DNA from: Clostridiales bacterium
Lineage (GTDB): Bacteria; Bacillota; Clostridia; Saccharofermentanales; Saccharofermentanaceae
Length of the DNA stretch: 64,000 nucleotides
NCBI GenBank assembly: GCA_017620475.1
Contig: JAFZQI010000044.1
Span: 1 to 64,000 of the forward strand
Direction: 5' to 3'
Each line of letters opens with the position of its first letter. The first letter of the stretch is position 1. The notes below the pieces were generated by a model, which was given only the letters and a program-made list of their open reading frames with translations, had not been told where the DNA came from and ran no database searches. A program made the position numbers and the translations under genes. Below, piece after piece: positions 25,712 to 35,566 of this stretch.

Positions 25712-27817
25712 ATGGCACAACTGAAAAACCGAAACGGATCCGGCAACGAAGGGTCCGGCGTGAAGTACAACAACGCCGTCCGCCTGCCGTCCGCTTCAAT
25801 ACGCTCGGGAAAGAAGACCCAAGGCGCATCGAAGGCGTCCTCGGGAAAGAAGTCTTCTTCCCGTTCTACTACGTCTAAAACTTCGACAAAATCATCGAAT
25901 TCCTCCCGCGCGAAGTCTTCTTCCAAGCTGACTTCTTCGCGCTTAAAGTCCAGGAATTTCCGATCTTCCAAGAGAAGCGACCGCTCAGATAAGAGAAGCG
26001 GCAAGGGTCCTTCCTTCTCCGCTAACGATTTCTTCTCCGGAAACAGTGCTTTTGCCACGACCTCGGACGATGTACTGTCTTCGATCAACAATACATTCAT
26101 GAAGACCGTCCAGGATGCCGAGCGAGCTTTTGCCTCCCCCAAGGAGACATATAAGCTCAAAGTCATCCCCTTAGGCGGCATGCAGGAGATCGGCAAGAAT
26201 ATGACGCTCTTTGAGTACGGTAACGACATCATTATCGTGGATGTCGGCGTCGCTTTTCCGGAAGAGAGCATGCTCGGCGTAGATGCCGTGATCCAGGATT
26301 ACACCTATGTTCTTCAGAATAAAGACCGTGTCCGCGGTATCTTCCTGACACACGGACATGAGGACCATATTGGCGCGCTGCCTTTTCTGATGCGGGAGCT
26401 GAAGTGTCCGCTTTACGGAGGTAAACTCACCATCGAACTCTGCCGTCACAAGCTCATGGAGGCCGGTGTCGGAACAAGAGGGATCGAACTGGTATACTGC
26501 GCCGCGGGCGACACCATCAAGACCGGCAGTTCTTTTTCCGTCGAATTCATACGTGTTAACCACAGTATCGCCGACGCCTTCGCCCTGGCTATCCGGACGC
26601 CCATCGGTAATATCATCCATACCGGTGACTTTAAGATCGACTTCACACCGATCAACGGCGAGCCGATCGACCTCGGACGTTTTGCGGAATACGGGCGTCA
26701 GGGCGTGCTCCTGATGCTGGCCGAGAGCACAAACGTGGAGATCCCGGGTTCTTCTCCGTCTGAAAAGCACGTGGGCGAGTCCTTCCAGCGGATCTTCCAG
26801 AACACGACGGGAAGGATCATCATCGCGACCTTCAGTTCGCACGTTCACCGCATGCAGCAGATCTTTACCGCCGCCGAGATGTATAACCGCAAAGTCGCGC
26901 TCATCGGGCGCAGTATGCTCAATACTTTCTCCGTGGCCAACTCTCTGGGTTATATCAACATGAATCCCAGTACCCTGATCGACATTAACGATATCAGCAA
27001 ATATGAGCCGGAAGAAGTGGTGATCCTGACGACCGGCTCGCAGGCTGAGCCGATGTCGGCGCTGTCGCGTATGGCGTTCGCGTCCCATCGCGTCGTGGAT
27101 ATCCACGAAGGCGATACGGTCATTCTTTCGGCCCACCCGATCCCCGGCAACGAGAAGCCGATCTACCGCGTCATCAACGAGCTTTTCCGCCGTGGAGCGC
27201 ATGTCATCTATGAATCCCTGGCCGATGTACACGTGTCCGGCCATGCTTACCTTGATGAACTTACACTGATCCACACTCTGGTAAAGCCTAAATTCTTCGT
27301 GCCCTGTCATGGTGAATACAGAATGCTCTTCCGGCATGCCGCACTGGCACAAAGACTGGGCATTCCGGAGTCCCGCACATTCATTCTCAACAACGGAGAT
27401 GTACTGGAGGTATCTGCGGATCAGGCGAAGATCAACGGCTATGTTCCGGCCGCACCTGTTCTTATCGACGGTGCCGGTGCGGGAGACATTGACAACCGTG
27501 TATTCCGTGACAGACGGGTACTGGCCGATGACGGTGTGGTATCCGTATCCATCGTTCTTTCCAAGGTATCCGGTAAGCTCCTTTGTCCGCCGGTCCTGCA
27601 GTCTGTGGGATTCCTCTTTGAAAGCGAAGCCGGTCCGATCCAGCACGAATGCTCACAGAAGCTCTATAACTATCTGCACCGGCTGGAATCACAGAAATCC
27701 ACAAAATCGATCCGGGAAGCGGTGGAATCCAATCACATCCGTGACGCACTCAAGAGCATGCTCTATGAGAGCACGAAGCGGCGCCCGCTGATCATGATAT
27801 CCGTTTCCGAGGTGTAA
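25712..27817 (+). CDS. rnj: Ribonuclease J with long basic N-terminal extension
   Basis: 701 aa. Metallo-beta-lactamase-fold 5'-3' exonuclease/endonuclease of RNA decay. The core starts near residue 148 (LKVIPLGGMQEIGKNM), with the metal motif His214-x-His216-x-Asp218-His219 (THGHEDHIG), then IHTGDFKID, the beta-CASP motif region IIIATFSSHVHRMQQ and the C-terminal ligand site FFVPCHGEYRML. RNase J is usually about 555 aa. The extra 147 N-terminal residues are almost entirely Ser, Lys, Arg and Gly and are probably disordered and RNA-binding. It converges on the operon ending at 27868, with no terminator I can see. Confidence 0.93.
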   Translation: MAQLKNRNGSGNEGSGVKYNNAVRLPSASIRSGKKTQGASKASSGKKSSSRSTTSKTSTKSSNSSRAKSSSKLTSSRLKSRNFRSSKRSDRSDKRSGKGPSFSANDFFSGNSAFATTSDDVLSSINNTFMKTVQDAERAFASPKETYKLKVIPLGGMQEIGKNMTLFEYGNDIIIVDVGVAFPEESMLGVDAVIQDYTYVLQNKDRVRGIFLTHGHEDHIGALPFLMRELKCPLYGGKLTIELCRHKLMEAGVGTRGIELVYCAAGDTIKTGSSFSVEFIRVNHSIADAFALAIRTPIGNIIHTGDFKIDFTPINGEPIDLGRFAEYGRQGVLLMLAESTNVEIPGSSPSEKHVGESFQRIFQNTTGRIIIATFSSHVHRMQQIFTAAEMYNRKVALIGRSMLNTFSVANSLGYINMNPSTLIDINDISKYEPEEVVILTTGSQAEPMSALSRMAFASHRVVDIHEGDTVILSAHPIPGNEKPIYRVINELFRRGAHVIYESLADVHVSGHAYLDELTLIHTLVKPKFFVPCHGEYRMLFRHAALAQRLGIPESRTFILNNGDVLEVSADQAKINGYVPAAPVLIDGAGAGDIDNRVFRDRRVLADDGVVSVSIVLSKVSGKLLCPPVLQSVGFLFESEAGPIQHECSQKLYNYLHRLESQKSTKSIREAVESNHIRDALKSMLYESTKRRPLIMISVSEV
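26044..26053 (-). repeat. AAAAGCACTG word in the RNase J gene
   Basis: Exact decamer opposite the coding strand; the gene reads Asn-Ser-Ala-Phe in the basic extension. Confidence 0.6.
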
Positions 27818-27867
27818 GTGCCGTCATTTCCGTAATACATGATTGACTTGAGCCATGTGAAGTGAAA

Positions 27868-28707
27868 TTATCGCGTGGTGTATTCTCCGTTCGGATAAAA
27901 GTAGCGAAGTTCTTCATTGAGTTTGGCTATAGATGAGGCTCCGGACGGATTTCCAAGTTCAGGTATATCGAGATACAAAAACAGATGCTCGACCTTGGTC
28001 TCATCGATGGTACCATCGGTAAACACACATTGGAACCCGATCGTCCAGTAGTAATCGTACACTGTCCCCTCGCGACCGGAATCGTCACGGATACGTACCC
28101 GATAAAACGGGAATACACAGCTTCTTGATCCGAAGATCTCCTCGTCTTTTGCAAATCCGTAGCCGACATACTCGAAATCCTCGAGGACACATCCCTTGGG
28201 GAGCCCCCGGACTTCCTCCCTTTCAAAGATCGCTTCCGCTTCTTCTTTGATCCTCTCGATCTGACCTGAGGTGATCTTATCTATGTCGGTCTGAGGCTTT
28301 GGATCTTCGGGGAAATAATCCTCCGCCCGGGTAGGTGCCACGTACGTTCCCTTAGTCTCCGGCTGATCGTGATCAATAGAAGTTGTGACGATAGATTCAT
28401 CTTTTCGGATCTCTTTGTCGGTCAGGGCCACCACCGCTGCCGATACTCCTCCGGTAATCAGAACACCGGCCAGCGTCACCGCGGCGATCTTGATCCGGCT
28501 ATAGCGTGGCGGCGCAGGCTGAAGATCCTCTTTCTTCACCACCGCATTCTTGACATGGGAAACCGAAGAGCCGGAAACCGCCCCCATCTGCTGCTCCAGG
28601 TTCTTTTCGAGTTCTTCAAGCGGAATCGGAGGCGGAAGTTCGCGGTCGTTTTGAAGCGGTAAGTCACGCCCGTTCGGTTTTTCTTTCGGTGGGAATTCCT
28701 GACTCAT
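27868..28707 (-). CDS. Membrane protein with one copy of an undescribed extracellular domain
   Basis: 279 aa from the ATG at 28707, which follows GGAG; the frame is open further upstream but overlaps the preceding gene. A Pro/Glu-rich cytoplasmic segment of about 65 residues precedes one membrane segment (IAAVTLAGVLITGGVSAAVVAL). The extracellular part carries ITSGQIERIKEEAEAIF, then LPKGCVLEDFEYVGYGFA and a YYWTIGFQCVFTDGTIDE block. This module is also present twice in the neighbouring gene. No family is recognised. Only 10 nt separate it from the previous stop, so the two are cotranscribed. Confidence 0.75.
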   Translation of the reverse strand: MSQEFPPKEKPNGRDLPLQNDRELPPPIPLEELEKNLEQQMGAVSGSSVSHVKNAVVKKEDLQPAPPRYSRIKIAAVTLAGVLITGGVSAAVVALTDKEIRKDESIVTTSIDHDQPETKGTYVAPTRAEDYFPEDPKPQTDIDKITSGQIERIKEEAEAIFEREEVRGLPKGCVLEDFEYVGYGFAKDEEIFGSRSCVFPFYRVRIRDDSGREGTVYDYYWTIGFQCVFTDGTIDETKVEHLFLYLDIPELGNPSGASSIAKLNEELRYFYPNGEYTTR

Positions 28708-28717
28708 CACGATCTCC

Positions 28718-30238
28718 TCAGACTTCCGAACGGCTGTTTCTTTCGGCGATAAACGTCTCAAAGTTTTTCTGTTCGATATCGTTGAAGTAGTAATCCTCAC
28801 CATGGCTGTCCCATTCGTCCGCCGGGATCCTCTCTTCATACCAGCCGAACTGCCGGTAATACTCGAGCATCTCCTGGTTGCGGAAGATGTAGCCATAGCG
28901 GGCCAGAAGCTCGTTGATCGCCATGCGGAGTTCTTCATCAGTAAGTTTGGCGATCTCATCATCCGAAACCACTGCGATATTGCTGTCCGGGAAGATATAC
29001 CCTTCATCTTCCGGGGCCTTGCCCACGCGGTAAATCGTCCCATCCAAATTATCTTCGTAATAGTAATCGTTATAGCGGCCGCTGATACTGCGTCTGACAT
29101 CGGCAATGGAAGAAAGACCGGACGTACTCCATTTGTCAAAGCTGATCAGTTCATCAAGTGGTTCGATATAGCACACGTACATCTCGCCGTTCTTATAGAC
29201 ATCAAAGTATCCGATATACCAGTAGATCGTCTTCTTCTCCGTCTGATTTCCGGTATTATCGTTAAGTTTGATTTCATAGACCATATAGACGATGCTCTTA
29301 TCCTCCGAGTAAGAAGCAACGATAGCCGACCCTTTATATTCAATGGATTCACGATGGACACCGCTTGGAAGATATCCGTAAAAATCTTTATAGTAGTCCT
29401 CCCCTTCATTTCTGAGCTTCTTCATCTGACCGGGATTGATCTGATTCAGCCGCGTCACTCTGCTCTTTTCGCCGTAATCCTTCTGATCCGAAGAATCGAA
29501 CGGAAGCAGGAGACTTCGGTCCAGCTGATCCTCGAGGACCTCAATGTCATAGTTGATCTGTTCCACAACAGAATCCAGATTCTCCGTGCCCGGTGTGGTC
29601 CAGTTCTCATAATAGATGACCAGCCCGATCTGATTAGTAACGGAAGTATCCACAGTACCATCCTGATACACTTCGCTATAGCCGATCGTCCAGAAGAATT
29701 GCCGTTTTACCGGCACATCTCCGGTTGCATCCGTGACAAGGACCTGATAAGTCAGATATACGAAACTTAACTCTTCGGTAGGCGTACTGCTCCAGTCAGC
29801 CAGTACACATCCCACGTAGTTAAAAGCATCGAGGGTCACTTTCGAAGGGAGCTTTCCGCATTCGTAGTCCCCTTCATCGAACCTCTCCCTGGACTTCTGC
29901 TGCATTAACGTCATCTGTTTGTCCGTTACCTGGCTAAGCGAAGTCACATGGAGATGCCGCGATGACGGATCCGGAGTGATGAAAAGATCATCCGAAGGAT
30001 CCGATACCGGTTCCTCTGAAGACATTTCGGCAACGGTCGTCTTCTTCGTTTGTTTCTTTTTCGAATTGGTATCTTTATCCTTGGAAAAAGCACCGTTAAG
30101 GGCGAGTGAGATGACAATAATCACACCGGCGATGGCAATAATATGGATCGCGATGATATAAACCAGTTTCCATCTGCTCTTCGGAGATTCCGGTAACCGG
30201 GACGGCAGATCCGGCCGTCCGTTCTGGTTAAGTGGCAT
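28718..30238 (-). CDS. Membrane protein with two copies of the same domain and a C-terminal YARHG domain
   Basis: 506 aa. One membrane segment at residues 25-49 (VYIIAIHIIAIAGVIIVISL) puts the rest outside. Two modules follow, at about 95-240 and 265-400: TDKQMTLMQQKSRERF / NPGQMKKLRNEGEDYY, then LPSKVTLDAFNYVG / LPSGVHRESIEYKG, then FFWTIGYSEVYQDGTV / IYWYIGYFDVYKNGEM. Residues 440-475 (LTDEELRMAINELLARYGY, then FGWY) fit the YARHG domain, which is found in extracellular parts of many Firmicutes proteins. The partner downstream has one further copy of the module. Function unknown; an extracellular sensor or wall-binding protein is plausible. Confidence 0.78.
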   Translation of the reverse strand: MPLNQNGRPDLPSRLPESPKSRWKLVYIIAIHIIAIAGVIIVISLALNGAFSKDKDTNSKKKQTKKTTVAEMSSEEPVSDPSDDLFITPDPSSRHLHVTSLSQVTDKQMTLMQQKSRERFDEGDYECGKLPSKVTLDAFNYVGCVLADWSSTPTEELSFVYLTYQVLVTDATGDVPVKRQFFWTIGYSEVYQDGTVDTSVTNQIGLVIYYENWTTPGTENLDSVVEQINYDIEVLEDQLDRSLLLPFDSSDQKDYGEKSRVTRLNQINPGQMKKLRNEGEDYYKDFYGYLPSGVHRESIEYKGSAIVASYSEDKSIVYMVYEIKLNDNTGNQTEKKTIYWYIGYFDVYKNGEMYVCYIEPLDELISFDKWSTSGLSSIADVRRSISGRYNDYYYEDNLDGTIYRVGKAPEDEGYIFPDSNIAVVSDDEIAKLTDEELRMAINELLARYGYIFRNQEMLEYYRQFGWYEERIPADEWDSHGEDYYFNDIEQKNFETFIAERNSRSEV

Positions 30239-30318
30239 ATACTAGCACCTCTTCTTTCTTCTGCTCTCACTTATTAGACACATGAAGACCGGTCTTTTTT
30301 TGCAGAAGACGAAAAAAC

Positions 30319-32775
30319 TTAATTCCCTTTTCGAACTTCGATCACATCCCGGATCGCCTTGATCCGTCCCAGAACACGATCGAGCTGTTCCTGATCCTTG
30401 ACTTCGATCGTCATGGTAAACCGCGCCGTGATGTCTTTCATCGCGGACATCTGGGCCGAAGTGATCGGTATACGCTCCTCGGCAATGGCGTTGGATATAT
30501 CTGCCAGAAGATGACGGCGGTCATGTGCGATGACCGTAAACTCGACAGGATAGATCGCCTTGGTATGTTTCTGGTCGTTCCAGTATACCTCGATGAGTCT
30601 CGAAGCACGCTCCGCCGCGCGGGTGGATGCGGTGGCATTTCTCATGATGTTGCGGATGTTACTGCAATCCTTCCGGTGGACACCCACTCCGTTACCACGT
30701 GTAATGTAACCGATGATCTCATCTCCGGGAACAGGATTACAGCAGCGGGACAGATGCACAAGGCAGTTCTCAATGCCTGTCACCACAACACCGGTATCCT
30801 GATGGGCTTTCGAAGACTGTCTCTTGCCCGTATGGCTCTGCTCCTGGGAACTGGCAACGAGTGCCGGACCTGCGGTGATATTCTTCTCGTCGAGGATCTC
30901 TCTGGAGATCGGCTGATAGACCACCTGGCCGGCGGAGGTGACACGATAGCCCAGTTCGAAGCGCTCGTCCTCCGGAAGCGAACGGATATATTCATCACGA
31001 AGGCGCCCCACCACTTTCTGTGCCGTGATTACGCCGTACCCGATGGCCGCATAAAGGTCATCAAGCGTATTCTGCGCCGTCTTCTTCAGGATCGCATCCA
31101 CATAGTCCTTCTGCAGAAGCTGCCTGGGTGTAAAGCCGATCTTCTTGATCTCGCGCTCCACCGTCTCACGTCCCAGAAGGATATTATCATCTCTGGATTC
31201 TTTCTTGAACCACGCATTGATCTTGCTCTTTGCCTGTGACGTCTTGACCATCTTCAGCCAGTCACGGGACGGCCCCTTGATCTGATCGGATGTCAGGATA
31301 TCTACGATATCGCCATTCTGAAGTTCATAGGAAAGCGGAACCAGACGGCCGTTGACCTTGGCGCCGTACATCCGGTTACCGATACCGCTGTGGATCGCAT
31401 AGGCAAAATCGATCGGGCAGGAGTGCAGCGGCAGAGAGATGACATCCCCCTTCGGCGTGAACACGAATACTTCTTCCGCCACAAGGCCGGTCTTAAGCGA
31501 ATCCAGATACTCTCCCGCATCCTTGGACTCACCCTGCCAATCAAGGATCTGACGCAGCCACGACAGCTTGTTATCCAAAGCGGTATTCTTCATTTTCGCA
31601 TTCGAATTTCCGCTCTCCTTATATTTCCAGTGCGCCGCGATACCGTATTCAGCAGTACGGTGCATCGAGAACGTGCGGATCTGCACCTCAAACGGGATAC
31701 CTTCCTTGCCGATGACCGTCGTGTGAAGAGACTGGTACATGTTCGGTTTCGGCATCGCGATATAATCCTTGAAACGGCCCGGCATCGGGTAATACATGTC
31801 GTGTACAAGGCCAAGGACCGCATAGCAGTCGGATACCGTATTCACGATGATGCGGCAAGCAAAGATGTCATAGATCTGATCGAGATCCTTCCCCTGCTGT
31901 TTCATCTTGTTATAGATACTGTAGAAATGCTTCGGACGGCCTTCGATCTCCGCCGTGATTCCCATCTCTTTGATGCGGTCCTGCATCTCGCCGACCACCT
32001 TCTCCAGGAATTTCTCTCTTTCGGAGCGTTTCTGGGAGATCGCGCCGCAAAGTTCATAGTAGGCATCCGGATCGGTATAGCGGAGACACAGGTCTTCCAG
32101 CTCCCACTTGATCTTATAAATACCGAGACGATGAGCCAGAGGGGCATAGATATCTCTCGTCTCCAGTGCTTTTTCCCGCTGTTTGGCCGGATCCTGATGT
32201 TTCATGGTCCGCATGTTATGCAGACGGTCGGCAAGCTTAATGAGGATGACGCGGATATCCTTCGCCATCGCCAGGAACATCTTACGCATGTTCTCTGCCT
32301 GCTGCTCTTCCTTTGAAGAATAGGGGATCCGTCCGAGTTTGGTCACGCCATCTACAAGCAGCGCCACATCTTCACCGAAGATCTCCTGAAGCAGTTCCAC
32401 CGTTACCGGCGTGTCTTCCACCGTATCATGCAGAAGTGCCGCCACCAGGGTATCGGTATCAACTTCAAGTTCCGTCAGGATCTGCGCCGTGGCAATCGGA
32501 TGGATAATGTAGGGTTCACCGGTTTTTCTCTTCTGGGAACTGTGGGCACGATAAGCAAACGCGAAAGCCCTGCGGATCCGTTCAGCGCCCTTCTCGGCCG
32601 CCTCATTGTCCGTCGCATCCTTTCCCGTGTAGGACTTATACTTCGTGATCACCTCGTCGAGAAGATCCAGGATCTCTTCGCTTACGCCTTCCGGCATAGA
32701 CTCATCCCGAAGCGTATCAAAAAGCGCCATCTCTTCCGGTGTCAGTTCTTCGGTTTTCTTACTATCCCCACTCAT
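30319..32775 (-). CDS. rel: Bifunctional (p)ppGpp synthetase/hydrolase
   Basis: 818 aa from the ATG at 32775, 4 nt after the recJ stop; a longer frame exists but would overlap recJ. Makes and degrades the stringent-response alarmone. The HD hydrolase motif is intact (HPIATAQILTEL ... ALLHDTVEDT). The synthetase has RFKDYIAMPKPN, the RxKD form of bifunctional enzymes, and EVQIRT. The TGS (VFTPKGDVISLP), the helical/zinc-finger region (HLSRCCNPVPGD) and the C-terminal ACT domain all follow. It forms an operon with recJ, an arrangement common in Firmicutes. Confidence 0.96.
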   Translation of the reverse strand: MSGDSKKTEELTPEEMALFDTLRDESMPEGVSEEILDLLDEVITKYKSYTGKDATDNEAAEKGAERIRRAFAFAYRAHSSQKRKTGEPYIIHPIATAQILTELEVDTDTLVAALLHDTVEDTPVTVELLQEIFGEDVALLVDGVTKLGRIPYSSKEEQQAENMRKMFLAMAKDIRVILIKLADRLHNMRTMKHQDPAKQREKALETRDIYAPLAHRLGIYKIKWELEDLCLRYTDPDAYYELCGAISQKRSEREKFLEKVVGEMQDRIKEMGITAEIEGRPKHFYSIYNKMKQQGKDLDQIYDIFACRIIVNTVSDCYAVLGLVHDMYYPMPGRFKDYIAMPKPNMYQSLHTTVIGKEGIPFEVQIRTFSMHRTAEYGIAAHWKYKESGNSNAKMKNTALDNKLSWLRQILDWQGESKDAGEYLDSLKTGLVAEEVFVFTPKGDVISLPLHSCPIDFAYAIHSGIGNRMYGAKVNGRLVPLSYELQNGDIVDILTSDQIKGPSRDWLKMVKTSQAKSKINAWFKKESRDDNILLGRETVEREIKKIGFTPRQLLQKDYVDAILKKTAQNTLDDLYAAIGYGVITAQKVVGRLRDEYIRSLPEDERFELGYRVTSAGQVVYQPISREILDEKNITAGPALVASSQEQSHTGKRQSSKAHQDTGVVVTGIENCLVHLSRCCNPVPGDEIIGYITRGNGVGVHRKDCSNIRNIMRNATASTRAAERASRLIEVYWNDQKHTKAIYPVEFTVIAHDRRHLLADISNAIAEERIPITSAQMSAMKDITARFTMTIEVKDQEQLDRVLGRIKAIRDVIEVRKGN
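32164..32173 (-). repeat. AAAAGCACTG word in rel
   Basis: Exact decamer on the sense strand, read as Lys-Ala-Leu. Confidence 0.6.
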
Positions 32776-32779
32776 TTTC

Positions 32780-35002
32780 TCACCCCGGTCCTCCCGCGGT
32801 TTCCGCTGTACGGTAAAGCACCCGGAAGGTCTTTGTATCCTCAAGTTTAACCTTGTCTTTCACAGATAGCAAGGAAAAACATATTCTTTCATCACTCAAA
32901 CGGACCATTTCCAGAAGTCCTGCCTCGCGGAAAATGTCCAGGATCCGCGAAATCTTAAAAGCGTGGAGGGGTTTTCGGTATTTCCCCGTCACCATTCTCG
33001 CAAGAAGCGTCAGATCACACATATTGCTCCCTTTGCAGTTTTCCTGAAGGAAACGGTAAAGGATCGTCATCTCTTCTCCGGTCGGCCGCAGATCCTCTTC
33101 CTTACAATTTCCGATCTTTGCGATACTCTTAAGCGGAAGCCCGTTCCGAAAGAGATTCTCCAGTACCTGCGGGGCGTCCCAGATCGTCTTTCCGATAGGC
33201 GTAAAATGGATGTCTTCCACCACCATCTGCACCCTGGTCTCGCCGTTCCAGGTATTGGTACTCGGTTTTCCGAGGACCGATACCGAGCTCCCCTGCACAT
33301 ACAGATCCGACCAAAGATCCGCACATCGGAACGCGATCGAATCCAGCATTCTGGTCTGCCCGTTGGAAGTATAGGACAGCGACATTTTCAGGTGATTCTG
33401 TTTCTCTCCTACCGCCTTTGCCTGCGCGATCTTAAGATGCGAAACCAGGAACAACGGTTCCTGATTACCCTCTCCGAAAGGTTCGAGTGCAGAGAGTTCC
33501 TGCACTTCTTCCAGCGTCATGTCCTCGGGCTCGATGCTCTGATCCACCTCGATGACCTGCTCATCCTTCTCGCTGTTTCTCTCTTTGGCATATTTTCTTA
33601 CTTCTTCTACAAAAGCACTGTATTTTGCCGCTTCTATGCTGACACCTGCGGCTCTCTTATGTCCGCCGTACTGCGCCACCGTGTCACCGCAGTATTTCAG
33701 GCACTCCAGAATAGGAAATTCTCCGGCGGTCCGGCAGCTCCCCTTATACATTCCGGATTCCGGATCCAAGCTGAATACAATGGCACTTCTTTGGAAACGG
33801 TCTACCAGCCGGCTGGCTACGATCCCCAGGATCCCCACATGCCAGTTCTCTCCGGCAACGAGGATCGGCATCGACGGATTACGCATTTCCTCGATCCTTT
33901 TCGGATCCGATTCGATCTGCGCGATCGCCTCATCCATCACCTGCTGTTCCAGCATCTGCCGCCGCGAACTCTCCTCCACCAGCGTCTGGGCCAGTTCATT
34001 GGCTCGTTTGACATCCGATGTCAGAAGGAGTTCCAGCGCGCGTGTCGCATCCCCCAGACGTCCGCAGGCATTGATCTTCGGTACGACCTGGAAAGCGATG
34101 TCCCTTGCGGACATACGGACGGTCATATCTCCCGTATTCGACCGGACAAGCGACAGGAGCGAAAAAAGGCCGAGTCTTCTGTTCTGCGCCAGCATCCGAA
34201 GGCCCTGCTTGACGATCGTCCGGTTCTCGCCCATAAGCGGTACCACGTCCGCGATCGTACCGATGCAGGCGATATCGATGAAATTCTCCCACTCATCCGC
34301 TGCTACAGAAAGCCCTTCAGCTGAAGCGGCGGTACTTTTCTGTCCTTCCAAAGAAGAGGTATTCTCTTTACTCTCCTGCCCGTTGATCCTCAGACAGCAG
34401 GCCTGCGCCAGTTTCAGCGCCACACCCGCCCCGCAGAGATGTTCATACGGGTAGGTATTATCTTTCCGCTTACAATCCAGCACTGCAAGTGCCGGTGGAA
34501 GGACATCCTTCACTTCATGGTGATCCGTCACGATCACATCGATATTTTCATCGATAAGACTTCCTATCTCGTCCGCGTTTGCTACGCCGCAGTCTACCGT
34601 CACCACAAGGTCCGGTTTCTTGGCCCGGATCTTCTCGATCAGCGCCGCCGATACGCCGTATCCTTCCACCAAACGGCTGGGAAGAAGATAGTCGGCATTG
34701 CCGCCCAGACGCTTAAGGAAAAGCATCATGATTGCCGTTGCCGTGACGCCGTCCGCATCGTAATCGCCGCAGATCAGGATCTTCTCACCGTTTCTAACCG
34801 CCGCAAGGATACGATCCACCGCGACGGACATATCGTTCATAAGAAAAGGGTCATGCCACTCCCCTTCCCCGCTTTGCAGGAAAGCCTCTTTTTCCTGCGG
34901 CGTAGTAATCCCGCGCGCTTTCAGGACACGATCCAGAAGCGGTGAACCCTGTATTTCTTCATCATATTGCGGCAGCTGCCATTTCTTCTCAAGAAGTATC
35001 AC
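32780..35002 (-). CDS. recJ: Single-stranded-DNA-specific exonuclease RecJ
   Basis: 740 aa from a GTG at 35002; the ribosome-binding site is weak and no better start is present. 5'-3' exonuclease of DNA repair with a DHH phosphoesterase core: ICGDYDADGVTATAIMM, VTVDCGV, VTDHHEVKDVLPPA and the DHHA1 motif QYGGHKRAAGVSIE. An OB-like region follows, and about 180 C-terminal residues extend beyond E. coli RecJ, as in Bacillus. A possible -10 (TACAAT on the minus strand, 35036-35041) lies just upstream. Residues 210-232 are a poorly conserved Ser/Lys/Glu-rich insertion. Confidence 0.95.
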   Translation of the reverse strand: MILLEKKWQLPQYDEEIQGSPLLDRVLKARGITTPQEKEAFLQSGEGEWHDPFLMNDMSVAVDRILAAVRNGEKILICGDYDADGVTATAIMMLFLKRLGGNADYLLPSRLVEGYGVSAALIEKIRAKKPDLVVTVDCGVANADEIGSLIDENIDVIVTDHHEVKDVLPPALAVLDCKRKDNTYPYEHLCGAGVALKLAQACCLRINGQESKENTSSLEGQKSTAASAEGLSVAADEWENFIDIACIGTIADVVPLMGENRTIVKQGLRMLAQNRRLGLFSLLSLVRSNTGDMTVRMSARDIAFQVVPKINACGRLGDATRALELLLTSDVKRANELAQTLVEESSRRQMLEQQVMDEAIAQIESDPKRIEEMRNPSMPILVAGENWHVGILGIVASRLVDRFQRSAIVFSLDPESGMYKGSCRTAGEFPILECLKYCGDTVAQYGGHKRAAGVSIEAAKYSAFVEEVRKYAKERNSEKDEQVIEVDQSIEPEDMTLEEVQELSALEPFGEGNQEPLFLVSHLKIAQAKAVGEKQNHLKMSLSYTSNGQTRMLDSIAFRCADLWSDLYVQGSSVSVLGKPSTNTWNGETRVQMVVEDIHFTPIGKTIWDAPQVLENLFRNGLPLKSIAKIGNCKEEDLRPTGEEMTILYRFLQENCKGSNMCDLTLLARMVTGKYRKPLHAFKISRILDIFREAGLLEMVRLSDERICFSLLSVKDKVKLEDTKTFRVLYRTAETAGGPG
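33611..33620 (+). repeat. AAAAGCACTG word in recJ
   Basis: Exact decamer opposite the coding strand; the gene reads Ser-Ala-Phe. Confidence 0.6.
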
Positions 35003-35098
35003 GCCAATACCCCACTCATCTCATCATCTAGAAATATTGTAACACTCTTTTTTCTTCACGCGTGACCGTGATATCAAGCGCAGATCGTTCTTTTGGAA

Positions 35099-35141
35099 TA
35101 AAAAAGTTGCCTCAGATGTGACGAACCACTTCTGAGACAAC
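35099..35141 (-). terminator. Terminator of rpsU
   Basis: Minus strand GTTGTCTCAGA and TCTGAGGCAAC form an 11-bp stem (one G-U pair) with a 14-nt loop, followed by TTTTTT. Confidence 0.9.
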
Positions 35142-35171
35142 CGCATAAACTTTGCAAAATGTGAGCCAAGC

Positions 35172-35345
35172 TTATCTCTTGCGCTTTCTAGCCGCCTCCG
35201 ACTTCTTCTTACGGCGTACAGAAGGCTTCTCGTAGTGCTCTCTCTTGCGTACCTCAGCGAGTACACCAGAACGAGCGCAGGAACGCTTAAAACGGCGCAG
35301 AGCACTGTCAAGGGACTCATTTTCTTTAAGTCTGATTTCCGACAC
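35172..35345 (-). CDS. rpsU: 30S ribosomal protein S21
   Basis: 57 aa, read directly from the minus strand. The sequence starts [19 protein letters not shown], continues [19 protein letters not shown] and ends in the very basic [14 protein letters not shown], all typical of S21. The start codon is GTG at 35345, with AGGAGG 9 nt upstream. It stands alone between a near-consensus promoter and a strong terminator. S21 helps the 30S subunit start on mRNA. Confidence 0.96.
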   Translation of the reverse strand: MSEIRLKENESLDSALRRFKRSCARSGVLAEVRKREHYEKPSVRRKKKSEAARKRKR

Positions 35346-35407
35346 TTGTTATCCCTCCTTCCGTGCAATAAACTTGGAAAACCGTAGATCGGTTTCAAAC
35401 AAGGCAT

Positions 35408-35436
35408 ATATTACCTTAAAAATCGCCTCTCGTCAA
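35408..35436 (-). promoter_or_regulatory. Promoter of rpsU
   Basis: Minus strand TTGACG (35431-35436), a 17-nt spacer and TAATAT (35408-35413), about 63 nt before the GTG start. Confidence 0.8.
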
Positions 35437-35566
35437 CGAAATTTGCAAATTCCCATGCACTTCCCGTTCCTCTCAGGTGAATCTACCATCTATTATCAGC
35501 AAACCGGCCGTATTCTTACCATGCTGTTTTCCGTATAATTCCGCCCGCATTCTGATTCCATCATCT

